Below, piece after piece: positions 9,601 to 15,000 of a stretch of 20,910 bases of DNA. The notes beneath the pieces are model-generated. The model was not told the origin of the DNA, did not search any database, and worked only from the letters and a program-made list of their open reading frames with translations. Made by a program: the position numbers and the translations under genes. The DNA is from a virus: IMG/VR virus record IMGVR_UViG_3300008459_008028, positions 1 through 20,910 of that record; one strand, given 5' to 3'. Position 1 is the first letter of the stretch. Every line of letters begins with the position of its first letter.

Positions 9601-11253
9601 TCTGTGGTTAATACTACTAGCTATAAAAGATCTTATGCTGCTTTAAAAAATATTAATAATCCTGCATTTTCTACAGAAGACGGATTAAAGAAGTATGCTT
9701 ATGAAAACATTTTAAAGAATAAAGCATTAAATAATATTTATAATACATTCAAATTATTTAGATCTGGAAAAGATACTGTGGCTCAAGAACTTATAAATAT
9801 TATTAATGATAACCCTGCTCTTGCTAAAAAGTATTCTGTTATATCTAAATTTAAAGCTAGTGTAGTACCTAATGATGTAAAACAAAAGTATAAAGGTATA
9901 TTAAACTTTACTCTTACTGATATATCAGATGTTACAGATATTAGGGATGAGAATGGTAAAAAGAAAAGAGAAGATTATAGAAGACAAATGAGTGAACTTG
10001 CTGATCCTAGTTTTATTAAAGTAGCAAACAGTCCTCAAAATAATGCTTATATAAGTAGCTTTTTTGAAAAGTTACCGTTATATGCTTTCTTACAATCAGG
10101 TATGAACCCAAGTGAGTTTAACTTAATGTCAATCATGCCTTATGGAAACTATAATAGAATAATGGATGTTGCTGTCAATAACCTAAAAAAATTATTAGAT
10201 AGTGATAATGCAGATAAATTTTTAGCCGGTTTTAATGAATTCTTTAAAGCTAGATACAATTCTAAAAATTCTACTTTAATAAATAGAGGTGTAAACTGGA
10301 GAATGAATATGCAAGATGTTATTAATCTTAAACAATCTAATGCATTGAATATAAACAACTTACCATTTATAACAAATGTAAAAGGTAATGTTTATGTTTT
10401 AGATGATAACTCTCAAACATTTAAAGATTTAGCTAAAGATTATGAAAAGAAAAGTGATTTTATCTATGATGTAAAAAACAACAATCTAGATTCTATCATT
10501 ATTTCTTCTTTATCAGATTTGAACTATAGATTTCCAGGTATGTCTTTTGAGCAAATCAATGCTGCTAAAACTGATATTGATTCTGCTATTTCTAATATCA
10601 AGTCTTTAGAGGATAGTGGTAAAAATATTGTGTTCTTATCATCTATATTTGATCAAGCTAAACTTACTACTACTCAACTAGGTAAACCATATTTTACTGA
10701 AGAAAAAGCTTTAGCTCAAAAAACTTTTAGAAAAAAACCTCTTTTGTTCCAACAAATTGAATCAACTAGAGATAAACCTGTAGGAGCAAGAAACATTGGT
10801 AATGCTATTTTACTAAATATTTCACTTTTGAAACAAAAATATGCTGAAAAAGCTTGGACTAAATCTGCAGTATTAAATGATAAAAGTTCTGCTACACCTC
10901 TTGCTGAAAATGAGTTTACATCATTTGATGAATTTTTTACTTTTGTTCTTCTTCATGAATTAGGTCATGACTTTATTAAACAAGCTGAAGGAGAAACCAA
11001 AGGATTATTAGAAGATAGAATAAATAAAGCTGCTTTAGCTGAACTAAGAAAGAATTATAGTAAATCCACTACTCAACCTATAGTACAAACTGGTGATCCT
11101 ATAAAACAAATAACAGCTATCTATAATAAATTAACTGATGAACAAAAGAAAAAAGTTGGTACCTTAGAGAGCATACTTGATAAATATAATGAACTACCAT
11201 TTGATTTAACAGTCGAACAATTTGTAGATCAAACAATTAATTGTAAATTATAA
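658..11253 (+). CDS. giant crAss-like phage RNA polymerase polyprotein with two zincin-like metalloprotease motifs
   Basis: This 3531-residue protein probably transcribes early phage genes after delivery with the DNA, the role known for virion RNA polymerases of crAss-like phages. The catalytic loop DFDVD (2272-2276) is the DxDxD triad that binds Mg2+ in the beta'-type double-psi barrel. It follows a stretch from R2233 (RIPVQGP) resembling the beta' 'NRAPTLHR' region. An upstream block with HKFSLMPLTP (1875-1884) and ESGSK (1914-1918) probably forms the beta-like barrel with its lysines, and a Gly-rich segment (2541-2551) may belong to the bridge or trigger region. HEAWH (681-685), followed by EEFIAEE (747-753), looks like a gluzincin site. 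HELGH (3433-3437) near the C-terminus is a second one. The first ~600 residues and the region between core and second zincin are unassigned. The only cysteines are residues 3 and 3529. ATG at 658 is six bases after the previous stop. Polymerase assignment is strong; proteolytic activity is inferred. Confidence 0.9.
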   Translation: MVCNLEQQKDLKKALEEYVNVLMLEGIKTKPFNYLGIIKEIYDAAYSKNKDQVQALGVAYHVPQIMTNLFKINPDLDMMSLDGKDLDGIKDLIQKVNSQNGLDLLAKELKIISIPISQIEEEIANQPKDSVIPIETITSAKELFIDRLLFPSEINKTIGQQLLRVNGIPSQDQTNPKANLHHNVVNKLLGSVKDFQPDFTEVTYEGHTGFRLLAIKENQLPNLERNLYLNEQPTNFVVLALVDNKGNFLYFKEDGTLGDASNGTIVHFLMKASSKEEEQSIKDRLFNEKQTEITNIVDSDTSLTSEEKEAVKTEKFKDLVSYIDKLYKEKEDFVKQIVEETNTEPVLLDINSGSTGYYKNTNDMTPAQRKATQAYLSEFNLTPVEKASIEFTTIVKGNKSIVLPTIKFEDSDSRVSLKNPEKLSTDSDVLNNIVSVLVDDPKLLGIPLSAMDKLDYIKQFLHIEENSGFILTKDVLSVNGKILDIVNNKEEAREILKSFFGNNFLTIMEKPYNDNKLRWITVTSTGEITEDSRNYYDFIFQRIMPRVAMDKTVGRKGRPMIVNSYLGYKRINEKKQVEQEVKETIEKVDENPDLFGGIDFDINSAAFRSKLLETIPTTAEQEERAKKFLEESPLFKAVDESGKPLITTDFSRTIVNSDAFGMFSNAAVTLFSGASYTHGYHEAWHVFSQLYLSKGDRDRLYNRVSKLDGSFEVVKGTGGQGGNNFEKVTVKFSDLNPNFPQDRLLLEEFIAEEFRLFAINNGKFKTKNAKTNILSKIFNRIWALLKQFFGSADATTVYSNPGSETVLNEMFNTLYRAKTQDQISRIAPNLKNAEFGRLNSGIIAEDGAPLFNYQEAIELSNSIDGIISLYTDRVIQEQKAKGVIANGYVITAITSPKNQDHIYNVVVKTAFQNKLKQHMAYVEKNKENKNDPFLDVYKRNIDILSRALKSEIFGDITEIIKGNAKGNSVVAFHRENSAFKDLGLVKDYDIEIDNLDSKKAEADETYSNKGPNEKKSEDIATNETLFLVKSLLKKNPDGSNIENALGFPETVDFIPTWRVLTNKLGGQTTPTGLYNKMIKARDMKIAPYFDQLLLKVGNPAEVMSTSENAANMWISLWQSLNLYNMPILATQFVEDRDENGEVSVKIKVGKTTAEYFKIKRRDWPSKFAQETSSPYIKVNTETKANELNLPAIKKAFLVETFGADGLLSYTVNSKENWIPFLNSIGLYLTNNYDINQTLQEEDVKYIAQAIGLAEYNKLNIEAPIDFLSRFHKFKSLNRFNQVVDINYNSSVGRVDAIASLEAQYSDQYTGSMVRASSDNLKATTALNSTYTKIINSINEVMFKGDMFDNTLLGDYAHLYYLNPEFNPQAKASIFLNSLFKTDGTKDQDNSIEVFDVDGSKYVTEDFESNGVPYGKMTKLDKVITDMTSMMFYGVQEGTTRAAGKKTYLGVKIKEIKTYDGKKTNHLFIDTELFLKNASGDYITQGNVNTKILQLVYPKLEAEIKRIKMVKDDPTYYKTYKGFEKADQFAMFDDVLEQDVDKEKSLKQRLTTTEFLNAVAEKGLITTLNENEVLRDELNKQVLEYFSRLKKRYEKQYVKAVKSAKLQRNGEALLPEAIKEALKERFISNKVIKKAQLDSLGESSDILLKNAFFSSYTINSWLYKAEVGTIIHTDHFQFNHAKNEGPKRIAPYQSPGTIFATGSLANNYANTYAKREYEQKLMDENKIAKKDIRKHTSIFNTAIIKESEVRSAYYEMYEDMFRKSMIRRGITDEAAIKKELYGPDGLDKNGNPTGGRMAPFAKIKDADGQGFVSFDAYRILKKLESDWSPEQEAAYQDVIKGKQVSADEIKGLFPVYKLGYAGPLAITGRYPINSIHKFSLMPLTPSMLEYGNKKAVLQDIHLKMIEQGIDYITFESGSKQSHIRSSENLNGDDIYEGNDTSRLKENFTFTVNPIFLAYLKNQTKVNSYFKGESTLASQLRKLFNVSLYSEGDPKKQIFKEKTDKVFSLIDRIVKVKKAEILRNLKFKEVIDPKTGTVKLEGDIQVMLGFIRKELEKQGYSKTEIDLIQSNEKGTVDLSSHPLAPQIEKNLVSIINNRLVRLKVNGEPLVEGSSAFFQDVKFKKPTEKDLNNYGTNGLRSYVVDPDGKVDTKGMGVAIALNEDYQKLFFTKYFTKDEKGNYIDSKEIIAVYKKNEKGDRELDFDASFNRLNEMINVNEWLNTDENRLKIRITGVRIPVQGPNSAEFAEVQRFLPPIAGPIIIIPAEIVAKSGTDFDVDKLTSYSKYISSRGTLIKDSFNTVEELDAHIEKLEESFNKARAKAIKGEIKTEVDKKNLTWTTIKDDLSDFRKAVTDVAQTKYLGKEQYNSLTQKNTRKLLENLSDKNLMDFVKNNIPEAYKIYNQKLKDFNITELNKVEETISNLYKEKNDLAKTAIELSLAKEHKRNFSKVIENDLIDAITDVLSLPDMAEVLLTPNDTHLTKYITEDAPGQKGLKSLVQELDDETDYEKSIMTGKRNAPKGISATRMLEQDFNTDKQQASIAGGQGLGIVAVGGTNSNQFRIYGTKLKKSMPVVIKILTRTKAGKNVIEEKIVDFPIGLKLKHNKTSDGAISLSKDRDYNNENSVAEIISQLLNGFVDIDKDEWVAYLQGNPTVTPKILFLVDAGVPFEHIAYFVSNPMVREYVSLENSYKSPLSKLVFGKDHDSSGSNAKNLAKKYMMRSINVPSAEYTNNKDNVHGLQYALNFYHKGAFTLDELKSIASSRLNFADQSQKAGFLQYLLIEELMKDYDLLKMTLNPDTTTSPNMFEAKIKSRAIARLKDSKTVSQEDVNNLVNGGALKPFQVQDFTIELFGRLFPTRNHPKVIDFLTNAVENRTLFSSIEKATGLDEEKYVIRFLNSLYQYVFINTLKNYRSGDTMYKQIPVDQLVNIEQLKNDYDNKEYAKNYIERGLYPVPLAAFEDATFEEFVEFSLEREYLRRMYPIDSVVNTTSYKRSYAALKNINNPAFSTEDGLKKYAYENILKNKALNNIYNTFKLFRSGKDTVAQELINIINDNPALAKKYSVISKFKASVVPNDVKQKYKGILNFTLTDISDVTDIRDENGKKKREDYRRQMSELADPSFIKVANSPQNNAYISSFFEKLPLYAFLQSGMNPSEFNLMSIMPYGNYNRIMDVAVNNLKKLLDSDNADKFLAGFNEFFKARYNSKNSTLINRGVNWRMNMQDVINLKQSNALNINNLPFITNVKGNVYVLDDNSQTFKDLAKDYEKKSDFIYDVKNNNLDSIIISSLSDLNYRFPGMSFEQINAAKTDIDSAISNIKSLEDSGKNIVFLSSIFDQAKLTTTQLGKPYFTEEKALAQKTFRKKPLLFQQIESTRDKPVGARNIGNAILLNISLLKQKYAEKAWTKSAVLNDKSSATPLAENEFTSFDEFFTFVLLHELGHDFIKQAEGETKGLLEDRINKAALAELRKNYSKSTTQPIVQTGDPIKQITAIYNKLTDEQKKKVGTLESILDKYNELPFDLTVEQFVDQTINCKL

Positions 11254-11258
11254 GTACT

Positions 11259-12050
11259 ATGACTTGTATAAATAAATCAACTAAGGAGTATAAAAACTTA
11301 GAAAAAAGATATGGAAGCACTATTGCTGAAGGCTTAATAAGAAGATATAATCAGGGTAAACCAGACTCTGATTATATCCCTACTGTAAGTGAAGCCAAAA
11401 ATTTTTTATTAAATATTAATAAAAACAAACTACAGAAAATACAAAGAGGTCTCAAAGCCAACCAATATCTTACTGAAAGAGGTATTCTAGATTATTTACA
11501 GGGAGTTCTTGCTAAATCTAATGATAAAATTTTTATAGTAAAAGGATGGAATGTTGGTATGAGTGTTAAAACTGCCAATAGGAAAGAGATCTTTGAGCCT
11601 AATCTTAAAATAATGCAAGAAATTGCAACTCAATATCCTGATATTTTTAAGTTAAAAAATACTACAATTGAAGATGTTATTATTGTAGAAATTAATCCTA
11701 GACAATCACCATCTTTACTGATAAGTAAACCACAAATAGGTATTCAAAAAACTATAGATTTTACTACACCAGAAGAAGAATATGAAACAGAAGACCTTTC
11801 TAAAGAAGAAGACATAGAAAGACGTAAAGAAGGTAGCTGGACTATGGATGAAGAAGGTAACATCATTCCTTTTACTGAAGAGGAATCCTCTACAAACCAA
11901 GAATTATCAATATATTTGTCTAACAAACTTAATGATGCTTTTGGAATAAGTGATCCTAGTGTTACAGGAGCTCCATCTATAGATGACATTGTAAACAAAC
12001 ATATTTCACCATCAGAAGAAGATATTAACAACAAAAAAAGCGAATGTTAA
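11259..12050 (+). CDS. small protein of unknown function between two giant virion proteins
   Basis: A 263-residue protein, starting five bases after the giant polymerase gene and ending one base before the next giant gene, so almost certainly part of the same transcript. I do not recognise a catalytic family. Residues 1-55 form a short helical module with the pattern Cys3, Glu10-Tyr11, Leu14-Glu15, Gly19, then a Tyr-Ile-Pro turn. A related pattern with identical spacing opens the next protein. Residues 70-165 look like a mixed alpha/beta domain. The C-terminal 90 residues are strongly acidic and low in complexity (many Glu, Asp, Ser), probably disordered. The only two cysteines are residue 3 and the last residue, 263. 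It may be an adaptor or scaffold linking the two giants, which is inference from position and termini. Confidence 0.85.
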   Translation: MTCINKSTKEYKNLEKRYGSTIAEGLIRRYNQGKPDSDYIPTVSEAKNFLLNINKNKLQKIQRGLKANQYLTERGILDYLQGVLAKSNDKIFIVKGWNVGMSVKTANRKEIFEPNLKIMQEIATQYPDIFKLKNTTIEDVIIVEINPRQSPSLLISKPQIGIQKTIDFTTPEEEYETEDLSKEEDIERRKEGSWTMDEEGNIIPFTEEESSTNQELSIYLSNKLNDAFGISDPSVTGAPSIDDIVNKHISPSEEDINNKKSEC

Positions 12051-12051
12051 A

Positions 12052-15000
12052 ATGAAAGGATCTTGTCCTCTTAAAACTGCCCCAGACTGGTTAGCTCTAG
12101 AAAATACTATAGGTGAAAATAATACTTGGAAAGTATGGATGTCATCTAGAGAAGATGTTTTACCTGAGCCTGTTGCCGGGGCATTTTTTCTATTTACTGA
12201 AGCTGAACCTATAAAAGCAGCTGCTTTACTTAATAAATATGTTCCATTAGTTAAAAGACAAAAGTATGATTATAGCACTACTCTTCTTGACATGATAAAT
12301 GATGCTCAAGAAGGTATGTTTAATGAAGATGTTTATAAACAATGGCTTGCAAATAATGATTATTTAGATAAATTGTTTCAAGGAGAAATTATAAAAAGAA
12401 CTGAGGAAGAAAAAGAAATTGCTGCTAAAAGATTCCAAACTCTTGAAGAATTGGCTAATGAAGTACCAGAAGAATTTGTAGAACCAATAACAGCTATTGA
12501 TTTACAAAACAAGATGAGAAAAGATGAATTTCTCTACAAGTTTGGTGAAAATTTAGGTAGGGATTTTATAATTGTAACAACCCAAGAAGCTAATAATATT
12601 TTAACAAAAACTGCTACTCCTTATCAAGGACAATCTGTATTTATCATCAATAACAAAATACATTTAGTTGAGGATAAAATATCATTGAATAGCAACTTTG
12701 CTGATATTGCTTTACCTTTAATTCATACTTTAAGACTAAATGCTAAAGATACTTTTAATGCTATTTATGAAAGATTTCTTAAAACTCCACAAGCAGCTGA
12801 TATTCAAGAGATTATAAATGATAAATATCCAACAATAATAAATAAAGATTCTGATTTATATAAAGAATTAGTTTTAGCTGAATCTCTTAAATATTATGCA
12901 TCAGTAAAAAATGCTGGTACTAATGTTAATGCAGGTCTTATGAGTGAAGCATTTGATGCTTTTATAAAGAATAATCTGATGTATCACATCAAACAAAGAA
13001 TAAGAAAACAATTTGGAACTGTAAAAGTAGAAAAGCTTACTCCTAATGATAGTGTTTCATCTTTTGTTAAAATGGTAGAGAATGAAAACTTTAAACTTGA
13101 AAATGAAGAAGTTAATGCAGAAACTATAAATTCTTATAATAATGAATTAGAAAAAGCTGCAAAAGAAATTACTGATGCTATAAAAACTGCAGAAGCTGAA
13201 AGTAAACTTATGGGTGTTATTGATAATTTTATAATGTTCAATGATAGACAATTAAGACTTACAAAAGCAAAACCTTACTGGGATATAAAAAAGGTTATTG
13301 CTGATGAAGAAGCAGGTGGATATTTAAGAGATATTGCTGAGAGATTAAAAGATGTAGATCCTTCTAAAGTAAAAAACTATGCTGATCTTACTCTTTCTTT
13401 TAGAACTAAAGCATTAATAAATTCTCTATTTACATTAGATAAAACTCTTACTGAAATTAATAAGTATTTAGAAACCATTGCAGCAAGTAATGCTAAACCT
13501 GTAGACAAACTAAAAGATGTAGCTTATGCTCATGATTTATTAAAACAATGGGGTGATTTCATTGATCAAACTGAAAGAGCAATGATTGAAGCTGGTATTC
13601 CCAAAGATAGTTATGTTTTTAGATTTGTTGCTACATTAGATGCTTCTGTTAAAAAAGGTAAAGAAACTTTTGTTACTATACAAGAAGATGGTGCTGTAAA
13701 ATCTACTACAGATTTACTTAACTATTTTTCAGAAAATATAACAAAGAATATTGATGAAGAAATCAAAAGGCTAGAAGAAATGCCTGCTGATTCTTATAGA
13801 GATAAGCTTATAAAAGAACTAAAAGAAAAAAAGAAGAAATATACATTTGATGAGGATAAAATAAAAAAATTGTATACTGGTGAACTTGGTGACTCTAATT
13901 TTTGGAGTACAATGTTTGAGAGTTATACTACAAATCCTGATCCTATTCTTTCAACTTTTGCTTTATTCTTAAAGAAACATACATCAGATATTACAGCTAA
14001 TGCTTTCTTAAGATCTAGAAAATTTTCTGAGACTATTCAGCCTCTTATGGAGTCTTTAGGTATTACAGGGAATGATCCTAGAAAAGAGTTTGCTGAATAT
14101 ATTATAACAGATACAAAAGCCGGAAGAGATGAAAACGGTAGACTAACTAAACAAGCTGTATTATCTTTAATGGCACCAACAACTAGTGGTAGGTATGAAG
14201 TTGCCATGCTAGAGCAAGATATTGAAGATGCTAAAAAGGCTAATGATCCAGAAAAGTTAAAAGAAGCTTATAAGAAAAAAGAAGAATTCTTAAATAAATA
14301 CTTTAATAGAGAATATGTTAAGTCATATTATGAAGACAGAAAAGTTCTTGAAAATGAGAACTATGATGCTTTCATGAAGTTAGAAGAAATAAATCTTGAG
14401 ATAAAAAAGTTTAGAGCTGATAATCCTAATGAACTAGATACATTTGAAAACAATAGTATACTAGATAATTTATTAAAACAGAGAGAAAGACTTTACTCTA
14501 TTTTTGATGAGAATGGAAATCTTAAAGATCAAAAAGACCAAAAAATAGCAAGGGATTTAACTGCTCATAGAAAAAGAATGGGTAAGTATTATGATGCTAT
14601 TCCTAAAAAAGGTCAGTTTCAAAGAGAATTTGAAGCTTTTTCTAATTTGTTAGCTACAGATCCTAGATATTCTAACATAGCAAAATATAATCCTGATGGT
14701 ACTTTAACTGATGAGTTTAAAGATTTACAATATAAATGGTTAAAACAAAACAGTAGAGTAAAATATACACAAGCTTATTATGATAGACAAGCTGAATTAT
14801 ATGATACTTTAGCTGAATTATCTAAAGATTTACCTGATGAATATAAAGTAGATGCACTTTATAAAGAAAGAACAGCTATTTTATCTGGATATAAAGATTC
14901 TTATGGTCAGACTGATCCTTCTAAAATGGCCAATAGAGCTAAAATTTTAGAAAAGCTTAAGAATATTCAAGAAAAAATTAATGATATTCAGTTTAAATCT

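Noticed and set aside
11715-12034. Minus-strand ORFs opposite the 263-residue protein
   Set aside because: Their Ser- and Phe-rich composition is the complement of the acidic Glu/Asp tail on the plus strand; two overlap in different frames.
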